From positions 558,001-622,000 of the forward strand of contig JAPFBL010000164.1 of NCBI GenBank assembly GCA_026182355.1: a DNA stretch of 64,000 bases, given 5' to 3'. The position numbers were made by a program, and so were the translations under genes. Source of the DNA: Hermatobates lingyangjiaoensis. Lineage: Eukaryota; Arthropoda; Insecta; Hemiptera; Hermatobatidae. This document shows, in pieces, positions 10,000 to 22,319 of this stretch. The notes under the pieces are model-generated. The model ran no database searches. It was not told the DNA's origin and saw only the letters and a program-made list of their open reading frames with translations. Within the stretch, counting starts at the first letter, position 1; each line of letters opens with the position of its first letter.

Positions 10000-11150
10000 A
10001 TATATATTAGTTAAGTCGAAAACATAGTAAGAAATCAGAACAATGACTGATACCCTTCAACCAAAACCCATCAGGCTTTAATTTAATAAAGTATACAAAT
10101 CTAAAATTAAAAATGAAATATAAGAGTAGTATTACTTGTGAATCATAAGGATATTTTAAGGTTCTTAAAGCTATTTGAAATTCTTAAATTATGATATCCC
10201 AATCTGTAATTCTAGTACATACTGCCAATAACAGTAATAATGGCCCATAATAATTTAAAATAAGAATATTCCATTAATCCTTCGATAAATGTAACGTCAG
10301 TTTAGATGAGAACCTGTTTATTTTGCAGCAGTTTAAGGGGTCAGGCACAAGTGTAGCTAAGACATGACGTTAGATTTGAATTAATGACCCCGTAAATAAA
10401 TCAAGTTTAGCAAAGTGAGAACCGATTCTGAGTGTTTCTACTCCCTAGTGTCGGAAACTAAAACTATCTGACAGCCATACAAACTATTCTGCAATGCTAA
10501 TAGACAACAAGAACCGAGTTTTAGTTGTTAAGAATAAAACAGCTGTTGTTTTTCTTTTCTGTATAAGTCACTGTTATATTCTGAAAATACAAGTCAATAT
10601 GGAAGAGAATTTAAGTTCTGTTATATTGTATTTCATAATCTTTCACTAAAATCGATGACTAATATTTTAATAATTTTAGTTGTATAGTCTTTCTTGTTCG
10701 TAAAAAACACGTACTATGAAATTATATAGAAGTATATACAAAAGTGTCTTGTATGAATCCGTTGAATCTGAGATTGTGGATATACATCCACAACCCAAAT
10801 AAATAAATTAACTAATCCATTAATTATTCAGTATTTAATATTCTTTTAATATTAAATCAAGGCAAGTTTGATAAAAAATATAATTATTCAATCCAATTGG
10901 ATAGTGCCACTGGATCATAAATCAATATATTCAAAACAAATGTTTAAGTATCTTAGTTATATATCTGTAAACATTTATCAAATCAAATGTAGAAATAGAA
11001 GTTTATATTTCATTAAATTAAGTTTCATAAATTAAACAATAAAATTATTGGTTTCTTTAAATAATAACTGTGTTAATGGGAGAATTGAAGTTCGTAATAT
11101 GTTATATACTTGAATATAAATAACTTTGAGTTAGCTTCAGCTACTCAAAG
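10000..11150. other. No gene or named repeat recognised
   Basis: AT-rich DNA without a supported frame. Confidence 0.4.
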
Positions 11151-11154
11151 GGAC

Positions 11155-11233
11155 TACTTCTGCTCGATGACGACAAATGTCGAAATATCGTTGTGAGTCT
11201 TTTTTTGCGTGTTTTTATCTGTTTTTCTGTGTG

Positions 11234-11265
<32 letters not shown>
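11155..11265 (+). mobile_element. Family B solo arm ending in (TA)n
   Basis: Module CTCGATGA, extra C, GAC-AAAT-GTC hairpin, GAA, ATAT, C, followed by the B-type tail TCTGTTTTTCTGTGTG and (TA)n. One inserted base spoils the CTGATGA core. Confidence 0.6.
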
Positions 11266-11270
<5 letters not shown>

Positions 11271-11356
11271 CAAACCACAATATGAAATGGTAAAACAAGA
11301 CTAAGATCTTTCAACCATAATAAGCGGTCTTCGTCAGAGTCAAAAATCCAACTTAA
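11266..11356 (-). mobile_element. Family A solo arm
   Basis: Minus-strand family A copy next to (TA)n. The full module lies at 11299..11341 with AGTC/GACT and AGATCT intact; the hairpin loop differs by one base pair from the main form. Confidence 0.75.
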
Positions 11357-11359
11357 TTG

Positions 11360-12335
11360 AATAATTAAATGGATAGGAGAATCGGAATTGTTCGTTGAAT
11401 TCTTATGTGTATTTTTTTAACCTTTTTTTTTTACTTCGAATACTGAAATAGAACTTTATAATCCAAATAAATGGTTTCATTGAATTACAAACTACAAGAC
11501 AAGGTCTGAAGAATTGGTTGTAGATTTGGATTAGATTTCAAGAGGACATGTTGTTGTTTAACTGTAATATAGACAAATCCCCTAGTGTGGTTAAAGACAT
11601 GGAACAGATGTCTTGGAATACTAACACTTCAGTACGAGTCAGTAGGGAAGGCGAGGGGTCAGGAAGAATTGAGTTGAGAAAGATCAAGTCCAAACAAACG
11701 GGAGTCTCATAGGACAAATAACTCTTGTCTGCGGTCCAATTTATTATTAACTGACTTCCAGCTTAATGTCTGTAAAGTCTGGTCACTTGTTAGACATATT
11801 TCTCAACGAAAAAACAATCATTCAACAACCTTGTTAATTGAAACATACAGTTAATATAGGGCATCGATAAGTTTGTGCAAACCAACAGTGAATTAGTTTG
11901 ATTTTTACACACAAATTAACACTGCGGAATATAAAAAGAGTAACAACAAGTCATTCTACTTAAACATGATCATGAAAAACATTTAACTTGTAAGGGTTGA
12001 TTGATTTATTATTAGAAGTTAAAAACTAAAGTACATTAGTAAAACTGGCTATTTTTGCTTTAAAATGATTATTGAAAAAGTTTTGAGAATTTATAAGAAA
12101 GTTGAATAACTCAGGCAAGAACTAGTCTAAGCTGAACTAAGCTTCCGATATTTGATATCACCCTGCGCGGTCGGAATCACCAAAACTACCTCTCATTTAC
12201 TATTGAATCAGAGTGAAAGTAGTTCGATATAATTAATATTAACATATTCTAATATTAGATGGGAAGAAAACAGATTTCGGTTAAGACTCAAATTAATGCA
12301 ACCATGTTTTTGGTTAGGTTAGTATTTTATTTAGT
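11360..12335. other. No gene recognised
   Basis: AT-rich; GGTTAGGTTAG near 12313 resembles the SINE tail but no SINE body is attached. Confidence 0.35.
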
Positions 12336-12339
12336 ATCG

Positions 12340-12525
12340 ATGGACACACCGATTTTTTCCAACCATCGACGCGAGGCTGGCGTCTGGAAATGAGTTCATC
12401 GACCACTGGACGACTCAGGTGCTCACAGGGCATGGGGACTTCCGAAGTTATTTACACTGAGCGTTAAAATGTTTGGTAGTGAGGTAAATGAGCCACCTTA
12501 TACCAGGATTATAACTGCCGTTTTT
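12340..12525 (+). pseudogene. LINE ORF2 C-terminal remnant (I/jockey group)
   Basis: An open stretch reads FFPTIDARLASGN, then EFIDHWTTQVLTGHG and DFRSYLH before a stop at 12460. The TQxLTGHGxFxxYL pattern is typical of the C-terminal part of I- and jockey-like LINE polyproteins, just before their cysteine motif. A one-base frame change then gives KMFGSEVNEPPY, which may continue it. No reverse transcriptase lies upstream, so this is a short fragment. Confidence 0.65.
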
Positions 12526-12738
12526 GTTGTTTTCGCCCCCCCCCCCCCCCCTAGTACAATTGCGTGAATTAGTTAATTTAATTTTTGGTCTAATGCGCAA
12601 CGTAGAATCGTGGTGCCTGCCTCCGCGAGGTCCACCTCGGACACCCCAAGTTTTGGGTGGCAAAAACTTTGATGGTAAATTAACCAAAAAAACTTTTGGT
12701 GTAATGGCTGGAAAGCTAAGGTGCACAGCGATCAAAAC
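12526..12738. other. Poly-C tract and unidentified GC-richer segment
   Basis: A run of about 15 C at 12537 is followed by a GC-richer segment containing GGTGCCTGCCTCCGCGAGG and a self-complementary CCCAAGTTTTGGGTGG. It stands out from the AT-rich background and is probably a mobile-element piece, but I cannot name it. Confidence 0.4.
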
Positions 12739-12739
12739 A

Positions 12740-13050
12740 GGTTAGGTTAGTTTGCATTGGCTGTCCAATGAGAAAACACACACAGGAAAAAGTTTGGCCC
12801 TTTGTAATACCATGCAATGGACATTCTACATTGGGAGTCCTAAATTTTGCTTCCTTCCTTTAGAACAGGGATCTTTAACGAGTAGCTGATATAGTAAAGA
12901 ATCGGGACAGGCTTACTGCACTCTCCGAGGGAAGATGTGCGGTCAATTTTTTCTCTGTTCCCGCGTGAATAAATCAAGGGCTAGAGTGGGTATTGAACTC
13001 CGGATCTACCAGCCCACTGGTCTACGAAAGCCACTGGGCTTCCCTGGCCC
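12740..13050 (-). mobile_element. tRNA-derived SINE, type A tail
   Basis: The plus-strand left end GGTTAGGTTAG is the complement of the CCTAACC tail. The body contains GGGATCTTTAACGAGTAGCT and the tRNA-like head ends in CCCTGGCCC. The complement of TTGAACTCCGGATC corresponds to a B box. Confidence 0.8.
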
Positions 13051-13054
13051 TAAC

Positions 13055-13490
13055 TCTCCTTTGGAAGGTCGGAAGTAATTTCCCCACTTCCTTTTATCTT
13101 TTTTTATGTTAAAAGAAACAACATATTATAGAGCTTAAATATTATGCTAAACATTCAAGCTAGTTTTTAGTTTTAAAACATTGAGAGAGACCGTATCAAT
13201 TTTTTGGTCTATATTCTGATATTTAGAGCCCAGTTTACTTTTCTTGATTTGATAAATATTTATATTGAGAAATAATAACTAGACACAGTTAGGTGGAGTA
13301 GTGTGTTGAAACTCACATATGCAAGTCAATAATATATATTTCTTAAAAATTTCCTCAAAATGTTATTCACTTCTCTTGCAATGTAAAAAGAAATTTTTCT
13401 TGATTTCTATTATTTTATTTTGTTCTATTGTGAATTCTATTGTTTGTTCCCACATCAGAGAAACCATCAAAATTACAATAGAATTGCTTT
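13055..13490. other. No gene recognised
   Basis: AT-rich; the long frame that starts near 13319 runs into the minisatellite and has no family resemblance. Confidence 0.4.
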
Positions 13491-13494
13491 CCTT

Positions 13495-14135
13495 ATACAA
13501 TCAAAGTACTATTTCTCATCCTTGTAACTTTAAAAAACCTCTTCTATCACGAAATTACTATTTCCCATCCTCAAAGTACTTATTTCTACCATCTTTTTAT
13601 CAGAAATGCACTACTTTTCCTTTTTATAACCTCCTTTTTCGTATAATTCTTCCCTGAGTATTATCAAAGTGATATGCCATTATCTATCCCCATATCATCA
13701 AAGGACTATTTATCATCCTTATCATCAAAGTAATATTTCTTGTCTTTGTATCATTATGGTACTGTTTCTCATCCTTGCATGATCAAAGTACCACTTCGAT
13801 CCCTGTAACATGAAAATACTATTTTTAATTCTTTTATCATCAAAGTACCACTTTTCTTCTTGTATTATGAAACATTCTACCTTATAGTACAAAGTACTAT
13901 TCATCTTATTTTCTAATTTTTTATTTTTTGGGTAAGAAGGTGATAATGTTTCATTTACGCCAATAGTTGACTATGGCAATCAAAAATATGTATTATTATC
14001 CATCATAATACTATTTTTCATCCTTATATTATCGAAGTGCCATTTCTCATCCTTTTATCATCAAAGTACTATTTCCCGTTATTTTACCATCAAAGTATTA
14101 TTCCATACACATTTATTATCAAAGTAATTTGATAA
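13495..14135 (+). repeat. Degenerate minisatellite, unit about 32 bp
   Basis: Variants of ATCATCAAAGTACTATTTCT followed by CATCCTT recur more than a dozen times, interrupted at about 13915..13985. Any reading frame here is a by-product of the repeat. Confidence 0.8.
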
Positions 14136-14139
14136 TTGT

Positions 14140-15060
14140 TTATTTATGTTACCCCCAAGAAGTTGACACTTGGGCAAACAGAAAGAGTATGGTGATTATG
14201 TATCCCAACATTTATGATTTGTTTAATAACATTATTTATATTCATTACAAATAATAACGATTTATAATAGCAATAATCAACAAATATTGTATTGATATGA
14301 TTTTGTTACAATAATATAATTAAGATAAATTTATTATTAATAAATATTAAGGTAATTAAGTTATTGTTTAATTGTCTGCTTTAAGTTTTAAAAATAAAAA
14401 TTTAAACGCTTCAATTATAGGGTAAAGACTAAACATAAGTAGACTATATGACCATGTTATAGAAAACTATTAAGAACTAATTAAAACTAATTTAAAATTT
14501 TTTAAAAATGCTCAGAACAATTTTTGTCTAAAGCTAATATATTTTGAAATAAAGAAGTTGTAAATTGCATTAAGAGTTTTGCAAAAGGGCAATAAAACAC
14601 GGTATAGTATTAATATATTAATGTAAACAAGTAAATAAAACTCTAAAGATACAAGTAACTTGATAATAAAGATATTAAGGTAATTAAGATTATGGTGTTC
14701 TCAGTCTGATCTCTTTAAGTTTGTAGAGCAATAAGTTTACATTTAATAGAGGGGTAAAGATAGAACAAAGAGACTTTGTTGGCACCACTGGTATAAAGTA
14801 AAACCATGTAATAAGCAAGACAAGATGACAAATATTAGATGATCTTCTACGACACGCGCAATTATACTACAGCAATTAATAAGGGTAATTGTGAATGTAG
14901 TGAAGCTTAATATGACTCTCACTACTACTGAGAGAGACAGTGAGAGCAGAATTATTCTAGACATATTTGTAAGATGATACTCACACTAGCGTACATACAC
15001 AAAAACATACTTAGTTATGTATGTGCACACATATATATAAAATTATGTGAACACGAACAA
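14140..15060. other. No gene recognised
   Basis: AT-rich; nothing supported. Confidence 0.4.
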
Positions 15061-15300
15061 TTGGAATGGATAGACATACACATATGAAAAGGTTCACTAA
15101 AAACAAACACACATACATACGAATAGACACACTTTCACTCTTTCTCTCACTCACAACACACACACAAACACACACACACTTATGTGCATGCGCAAGTGCC
15201 TTCAAACGAAATTGTATTTGTAATACACATATAATCATGAGCACATAGGTTCGTATTAATGTACACACGCATATGCAAACACGTTTTACATATGTGTGTA
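15061..15300. repeat. CA-rich simple sequence
   Basis: Imperfect ACACACA and ATACACATA tracts. The long minus-strand frame across it is biased by the repeat and is not a credible gene. Confidence 0.7.
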
Positions 15301-15400
15301 AACAGTGACACACATTACGAGTATCATCTAATAATTGATAGAGAATTTTTTTTTTATTCCTCATGATTATATGTAAGTATATATTACAATTAAGACCCCT

Positions 15401-15465
15401 TGTATTTAAATACATACAGCATTTGTGTATGTATTTAAATTATTGTATAATTTAAATACATACAC
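15401..15465. repeat. Small hairpin repeat
   Basis: TATTTAAATACATACA and its complement TGTATGTATTTAAAT occur close together, with one more direct copy downstream. Confidence 0.6.
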
Positions 15466-15481
15466 GCATAAATATAGATAC

Positions 15482-15652
15482 AAGGTTTTACATAAACACG
15501 TGAAATAACAATCAATGATCAAACCACAATATGAATTTGAAAAAGTGTCATCATCAGAGTCAGTTGGGTTTTTGTCTCTGACCAAGCCCGCCTGTTACAG
15601 TTGAAAGATCTTAGTCTTTTTTTCTCATTTCATATTGTCGTTTATCCATTGA
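15482..15652. mobile_element. Family A inverted pair, diverged
   Basis: The left arm keeps TTTTACATAAACACGTGAAA and GATCAAACCACAAT but has lost most of its module. The right arm has a decayed module at about 15578..15606 (CTGACCA core, hairpin mispaired, GAAAGATCTTAGTC intact). Confidence 0.75.
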
Positions 15653-15800
15653 TAGAAATATAGGTACATATAATACAGTTAGCAACAGAACTTAACAGAC
15701 GAGTGCCAACATGATTGAAATGAAATCATGTGTATTTACACATACAGTAGTATCAACGTCTAAACACAATAATAATTTCACAAATGCAATTAATCAGAAG

Positions 15801-16049
15801 TTCTTTCAACCAAAACAACTAGTCTTCAAACTCACTCTTCAACTGTTCAAACATTTTTACAAAATGTTTGTAAAATATCACTACACTCCAGTACCCTATG
15901 TGAGTTATAGTATTCTTGATTTTATTCTTTCAACCAAAACAACTAGTCTTCAAACTCACTCTTCAACTGTTCAAACATTTTTACAAAATGTTTGTAAAAT
16001 ATCACTACACTCCAGTACCCTATGTGAGTTATAGTATTCTTGATTTTAT
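15801..16049 (+). repeat. Perfect-looking 124-bp tandem duplication
   Basis: TTCTTTCAACCAAAACAACT begins at 15801 and again at 15925; the two 124-bp units appear identical over nearly their whole length. The near-identity implies a recent duplication or a gene-conversion event. Confidence 0.9.
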
Positions 16050-16054
16050 TGTTT

Positions 16055-16845
16055 CACAGATTTGCTAGGAAATCGTGTTATATAATTGATTATAAACTGA
16101 GTTGTACAATTTTTTTAAATTTAAATAATAGTTAATAATGTGTTGACTGACTATATACAAACCCATTACAAGCCTAGTCAATACTTCAATAATTTCTGAC
16201 AGAAGATGCAGGCAAAGTCTAACCTCTCTATTTCAAAACACATTGTTATCACAGAAAGAATAAGCATTCTATGTAACCAAACAAAAATTGAGCATAATTA
16301 TGTTAAGTATAGAACTGCCAGTCACTTTGTCACCGACCATTAGTGGTAAAATAAGAAAGAAATTAAAATATATGTTATTATTTTATGTTGAAGAAAATAT
16401 GAAATATGAAAAAATATGACAAAAAAGATTAAAAAGACAAATATAAAGAAAATGAAGAAAATTGATCTAAAAATAAAAAGAAACATTAAAATTAAGTTGA
16501 GTTCGCTAGCCATTCAGACACTATAAGGAGGGTTATAAGTGACTATATTTACATACATTTCTAGTAAGTTATTACTGGAGACAGGTATTTCTTCCTGTAT
16601 GCATTTATTTGTCCAGTAATTCCATTTTTTTCTTTTAGTTTTGTTAATTTTGTATAATTATTATTATTTTGCCAATTCTTTATTGAAAGAGTGTTGGAAT
16701 TTTGTTGTTTGCATTAACGTGATTTTTTTTGTTTTCTGTGCGCTCAGCTTTAGGTCAATGTCAATTACATATTCATGAATGAATAATTAATGAATAAACC
16801 ATTATTGAAGGCTTTGCAAATATTATACTTTCAAGATAGTGTCTG
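16055..16845. other. No gene recognised
   Basis: AT-rich; nothing supported. Confidence 0.4.
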
Positions 16846-16847
16846 GT

Positions 16848-17065
16848 TTTAGGTACCTCTGAATTTGTATCAAACAGTGTTGCAGTTAATGAAGGATACC
16901 TTATTGACGTGTTACGTGTGACCACAGACCAGTTATTTGTATCAGGTACCTCTGAATTCGTACTAAACAATGTAACCTTTATTATGGGGTACCATATTAA
17001 CGTGCTACGAGTGACCTCAACCCAGGTTCGGTACCATATTAATGTGTTGCGGGTACCACAGTCCA
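16848..17065 (+). repeat. Tandem repeat, unit about 90 bp, degenerate
   Basis: GGTACCTCTGAATTTGTA at 16852 recurs at 16945, and ACGTGTTACGTGTGACC recurs as ACGTGCTACGAGTGACC and ATGTGTTGCGGGTACC. Frames open on both strands over the repeat are a side effect. Confidence 0.75.
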
Positions 17066-17069
17066 ATAA

Positions 17070-17495
17070 TTTGTTCACTGAATGGGTGAGTGGTTATTAT
17101 GTGAGGCTTATAGATGTGAATGTTTAGGAGAGAAAAGGTCCGTATGACTGGAAAGAAAACCTGGTATTCAAATTTGTTTCGGCAATACTCCAGCGGAAAG
17201 GTTTGACTGATATGTTGTTAGGTGTTCTTCTGGTAAGGCAAAAGACTGTATTTTCTTACCTAAGCCACCGGTAGAATTGTAAAATTAAAGTTTCCGCATC
17301 ACCGTAACAACCTACAGTGATAGTTACAGTTTAGTAGGGACCTTTTGAGAAGTTCTTTTCTAAAACATTGGAAGTCAGGTTCACCTGAGCTATTGAACTG
17401 GGACCATCACCACATAGCATGACCAAGAAGTTTGTTTATAACCTAATCCTTTACAAAACGCAGCTTAAGGTATAGCTGCTCAACAGTAAGAGAGT
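17070..17495. other. No gene recognised
   Basis: Slightly less AT-rich; no frame or repeat recognised. Confidence 0.35.
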
Positions 17496-17579
17496 GTGTA
17501 AGTGTATGTGAGTGTGTATGTATGTAAGTATGTGTGTGTGAGTGTGTGTGTGCGTGTGTGTGTGAGTGTGTGTGTGCGT

Positions 17580-17630
<51 letters not shown>

Positions 17631-17645
17631 TGTGTATGTGTTGTA
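17496..17645. repeat. (GT)n microsatellite with interruptions
   Basis: TG dinucleotide tract with GA and GC interruptions. Confidence 0.95.
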
Positions 17646-17649
17646 TGTT

Positions 17650-19435
17650 TGTAGATACTATATAAACCTAATATAATGCAAGGTTTAAAAGTGAAGTTAT
17701 CCATAGAACTACTCTCTACTATAATTACATAATTACATTTCATTATCTTCTCTTCAGTAATAAATCTTAAATTGTTTCTGAATATTTTTGCAAAAAGTGA
17801 TTCAGAAAGCTGGCATAATATATAAGTAAATTATACAAGATCGAAATTTAATATTTGATATATATATATATATTTCAAAGTTCTTGATTTTAAGTACTAC
17901 TTTTTGATTTTCCCAAATAATAGTTAACCAGTTTTATCAGATCTAAATTTCCGAGTCGATCTTGAAAAGTTGTTTTTGATCCAGTTCAATTGCAACTTGT
18001 CGTAAAAACAACCTGTTCTAATTAAAGTGAAGGAAGTAAAATTGAGGGCATCCCGTGTAAAGTTAACTCTGTTATACGACGTCTAACCTAAAACGAGAGA
18101 AGACTCCGCTAGTCGTAAACTACTCGAATCTGTAAACTCTTGAGAACGTTAGGCGCTAAAAATTAACATTTATCCTTTCACAATAATTAAAGAAAATTAA
18201 AATGTAAATTCAGGTAAAAAACATGATTACTTAATTAATAGTCGTCTCACATTCTAGCATCAAAATATAAAATTATCACTCTTGTTTAGAAAATATCTAA
18301 CTCATCTATATTTGCAAATATTATTATATAAATATTTTAAATTCACAGAAAGAAGACATGAGATTTCAGCATGAACATCAATAAAATATTTTGAATGACT
18401 ATTGTTAGAAACTTTTAATTATATAGCATAAACATGAATGTTTTTCAAACTAGTAATTAACATAATAATGCACACCTCAAATTAAAATTATGTTTTAGTT
18501 GAGCACATAAAAGAAACATAACAACAAAACAGAAAAATAATGAATATACAATAAATAAAATGGCAATACAATCAATGAATTATTAATAAAACGAGAAGAT
18601 AATAAATATAACGGGAATACTCTTTGGAATAAATTTACCAAATTTACCAGAATGATATCAGTTATTAGACAAATAGTCTCTTGCTGTTCTATATGATGTT
18701 TTTGTTGATGTTGTTCCATATGATCTAGTGATTCTAAGTACAATACTGTTTTGAATTAAGGTATTATCACATTTTTGCTTTTGTTTTCTAAATATTTGCT
18801 TCATACAATTAAATCGTACGATATAATTGGTAAGAGAGCCCTCTTACAGTTGGTTCTTAGTGATTTAGAGCTATTTTTCCATTTTATTTTACTAATCCTT
18901 GCTAATTGTTTCTTTATTTCCAATACATTTGCACACATAGATACACACACAAACTGTAAGGCTTTTAGCTTTTGGTATAGTTTTTAGAGGGTGGAAACTG
19001 TGATTAAAATATTATTAAGCACTCATTTTAGTTATGTACAAACCATATTCCCGGGTTGTTTCTATATCGAATATGTTAAATTTTGCATCACTAACGTTAC
19101 TGTATCAAGTTGAAGGATCTTCAACGGCTACTTAAAATCTTATTAGATTGAAACCAATAACTTGATGTCTTCTCCAGGAGTCGGTGTTTACAAAATTTTC
19201 ATCTCCTACATAAAAAATGTCAGATCATAGCTAAGATTTGAACCTCAATCTTGATTGTCAATCAATCAGAATTGAAAACAAACAATTTTAAATAATATTC
19301 ATATTTTATATGAAAACTGTAATATTCAAGTTAAATATACATTTAGTGAAAAAAGAAACAAAACAGCAAATGAAGCTTGAATCTCACATTTCAATTCTCT
19401 TAGTGGTCAAGAAGTGATTTGAATTTCAAGTGACG
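17650..19435. other. No gene or named repeat recognised
   Basis: AT-rich, with a short (TA)n near 17859. Short frames only. Confidence 0.4.
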
Positions 19436-19444
19436 ATGAAAGCC

Positions 19445-19495
19445 ATAGCTGTTCACAATATTTTGACGACTAAGCTAGTCTTCTGACAAGAGAGA
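19445..19495 (-). mobile_element. Very decayed PLE-like module
   Basis: On the minus strand CAGAAGA, CTAGCTTAGTCGTC and AAAATATTGTGAAC keep the spacing of the family B/C module, with GAAA changed to AAAA and CTG to CAG. Low support alone. Confidence 0.3.
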
Positions 19496-19703
19496 AAACG
19501 AAGCGAAGAAGAAACAATGTAAATTAAGAAGAATGGTAGAAAAGGTATGTAAAGTATATACTTTATAACAAGATACAGGACAATAAAATGAAATATTATT
19601 AAAAGAGGAGTATGTAATTTCGGTAAACAATAAAATGAGCCAGTACAGTTTACTTATACCTTATTTCTGTTCAGCTGGAGGACTATTTCACATACATTGA
19701 TAT

Positions 19704-20351
19704 TAGGGTTTATACAAAAACCGACATTTTAGAAAACCAGTTTTCGAATAGTATTTTTTCCAGAAAACAGGTTTTAAACGGTTTCGAATTTTTATAAAAA
19801 AAAATTTTTTCTCGAATATTCTGTAATTCGAACAAAAAATTTTAACAGAAAATTTAGAGTGATTAAAAGCAGTTTTTGACTGAAATTATTTACTATTCAA
19901 TTGTATTAATAGTAAAATTTTTTCATGCAATTTAATAGAACAAAGAAATAATAATTGATCAGGATTAAATAACTTTGAAAACAATTATTCGTTGTTTATG
20001 CATAATTTTCATATATAAGGATGTAAATATTATTTATAATAGTGAAAAATATTATTTATTCAGCAAAGGGTTCGAATAAATAAAAACAATATATTTTCAT
20101 ATTTTTATAATAACAATATTATTTTATAACCATATAATATTTATAATAACCATATTATTAAATGTGACTGATATGATTCCAAGAACCAAACCGCTTGCAA
20201 CAGTGTTTTCATCAATCGGGTACATTTGGCTACATTTGTCATTTTCAAATTTTATTTAAGCGTTATTCATACATTGAAAACCGATATTTTCTACAAAAAA
20301 AACCTGTTTTCGAATTTCATAATTTTCTACAAAAAAAACCAACAAACCCTA
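19704..20351. mobile_element. Non-autonomous hAT element with perfect 8-bp target duplication
   Basis: Ends are TAGGGTTT and AAACCCTA, extended by imperfect inverted repeats: TAGGGTTTATACAAAAACC on the left, and the complement of a right end holding CCAACAAACCCTA. ATTGATAT flanks the element exactly on both sides (19696-19703 and 20352-20359). An inner TTTTCGAAT motif is also repeated in inverted order near each end. The 648-bp interior is AT-rich and has no transposase. The 8-bp duplication fits the hAT superfamily; the subfamily is unknown. Confidence 0.85.
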
Positions 20352-20354
20352 ATT

Positions 20355-21590
20355 GATATTTTATATCTTAAGTATAAAAACAGAAATGGTAGTCATGTTT
20401 CTTTGTAGTGAGACTTTCGACCCTTAACAGTAGATTTAGGTTACTAGTTTGCTAAGGGTCTGGTAAAGAGTTGATTGCTCTTCAAGTGGGTCCTGCTTCC
20501 ATTGAAACATATATATTTCTAATTCGAATGCTATAACTCAGGTCTCAAAATCATCGCAGTCATTCAACTCTTTGATTAGTAAAATCTGTTCATTTAATTG
20601 TAGTTAAGCTTGTCATTCAACTATTGAATCAGTAGCATCAGCCTATGTATTATAAATGTACTTATAAAAATAGAAGTATTAATATAAGCTGTATTAGTTT
20701 TTTTAAGAACATTGTGCAAGAAAAAAAACCATGCCAAAAGGAATCCATTGGGAAAATTGTATGAATACAAAACTGTGATAAGAGATTAAGAGAACTGAGA
20801 GAGTGTACAAAGGAGTAATCGGGAGGATTGGCTCGAACCACTGAGGAACTAATCACATCAAAAGGAAGCCACCTTGGTCTGTACAGTCCTTGTAATCCTC
20901 TTAGCCATTCCAAAAGGTAATCCCAAGCAACAAATGACGGTTCTCTACCCTTCAATTAATGTCTTTTCAACAAGTCACTTTTAATATTTGCAATCTTTTT
21001 TTTTTCATGCACACCCTAATATTGTAGTTCTCTTGCGCACACTTATATGAATTTTATATACAATCAGGATATCTCTCTGGTATAACAGACGGTCAAAAAT
21101 TATTATAATTTGAAATATGTTGCTTTAATATGAAAGTAGCATACGTCTTTTATCATTTCTGTATCTTTAGGTGCTCAATTTCAAGGAAATCCTAATTGTT
21201 TTCAGATTAAACTATCAAACAATCAATATAACTACTATTAAAAGATCAAATGGATAAATGAATTTATTATTACACCCTTGAATTTATAAAATGTTATATT
21301 AATTAAATAATTACTTCTAATTAACCCTCATATTTAGTTATTTCATTTATTGGATTAAAGTGAAAATTGAACTGAAATATAATATAATAAGGTTAACAAA
21401 AATTAATATATATCTAGTGCATACAAATACTTTAAAATAAAAAAAAATATTTCAAAAGTGCTACTGGGCAATTATAGATATATTTATGTATTATTTCTTA
21501 AACAGAATTACACTGATGTTAGATATGTTTCTCAGAAGTGAGACCTTGATACCTAACAGTAGGTTAAAACGCTATAATTTAATAAATAAA
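20355..21590. other. No named feature
   Basis: AT-rich. A somewhat GC-richer piece at 20790..20960 opens a 97-codon minus-strand frame with no resemblance to a family I know. Confidence 0.35.
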
Positions 21591-21608
21591 TATATATATA
21601 TCTATATA

Positions 21609-22316
21609 CACCGCCCTACTAAGTGATCGTAGGAATACTACCCCCTTCATATCTACCTTTTTCTCTGGCTCCCACAAACTCGGCACTGTTATTAGGAAGT
21701 TCTTTCCTATACTTTCCTCTTCTTCGTCTACTTCTCCCATTTTCAGTCAGCCCCCTACTTTTTCCCACTGTAGACCTTCCAACCTTAAATCCATTTTCTC
21801 CCATATTTCCAACAGCCCCTACGCTAGAGGGATGCAGCGATGTGAACGCCGTAACTGCCAAACCTGTCCCCTAATTAACTCCAGTCCTTACTTTACTTGC
21901 CCTCTTAGTAACAACTCCTATCCTGTTCCTTCTGATACACATTACACTTCCTGCAACTGCATTTACGGTTTCGATTGTACTCGATGTGATGCTTTTTACG
22001 TTGGCTTGGCTTCAACCAAGCTGAGCCTACGTATGAACAATCACAGGGCGTTGGTCCGTCCGTTGGTCAGCTCAGTGACTTACCCATAGCCATTCATGCT
22101 AATTCCCGTGACCTCCGTTTTAATTATTGCTTCAGGGTACAAATCCTCAAACAAATCCCCGAGTCTAACTCCCATGTCACCCTTAGAGCTTCTGAAGAGG
22201 TATTTATATGCCTCCTTGGGGCTCGCTCTCCTCCTGGTCTTAACCTCTACTGTTACTTAATTTTTTGTATTATTATTTTTTAAAATAATATTTTTTTCTT
22301 TACCCTATTTTATATG
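21609..22316 (+). mobile_element. 5'-truncated Penelope-like element, GIY-YIG endonuclease end
   Basis: The frame is open from 21610 and reads TVIRKFFPIL, then the cysteine cluster CERRNCQTCP, then SCNCIYGFDC-TRCDAFYVGL, the GIY-YIG core, and LSLRMNNH. It breaks at 22089. One frame over, from about 22072, it resumes as LPIAIHANSRDLRFNYCF and LRASEEVFICLLGARSPPGL to a stop near 22283, the usual PLE C-terminus. The order linker, CCH cluster, GIY-YIG matches PLE ORFs; the reverse transcriptase is missing because of 5' truncation. A 14-bp direct repeat, TATATATCTATATA, lies at 21595-21608 and 22317-22330 and is the likely target duplication in a TA microsatellite. Inactive. Confidence 0.88.
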
Positions 22317-22319
22317 TAT

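Noticed and set aside
12448..12745. Frames of 73 to 95 codons on both strands around the poly-C tract
   Set aside because: Both strands are open because of the C/G run; only the upstream LINE motif is convincing.
15011..15415. 134-codon minus-strand frame rich in Cys, Val and Ile
   Set aside because: It crosses CA/TG-rich simple sequence that removes stop codons; no domain or family resemblance.
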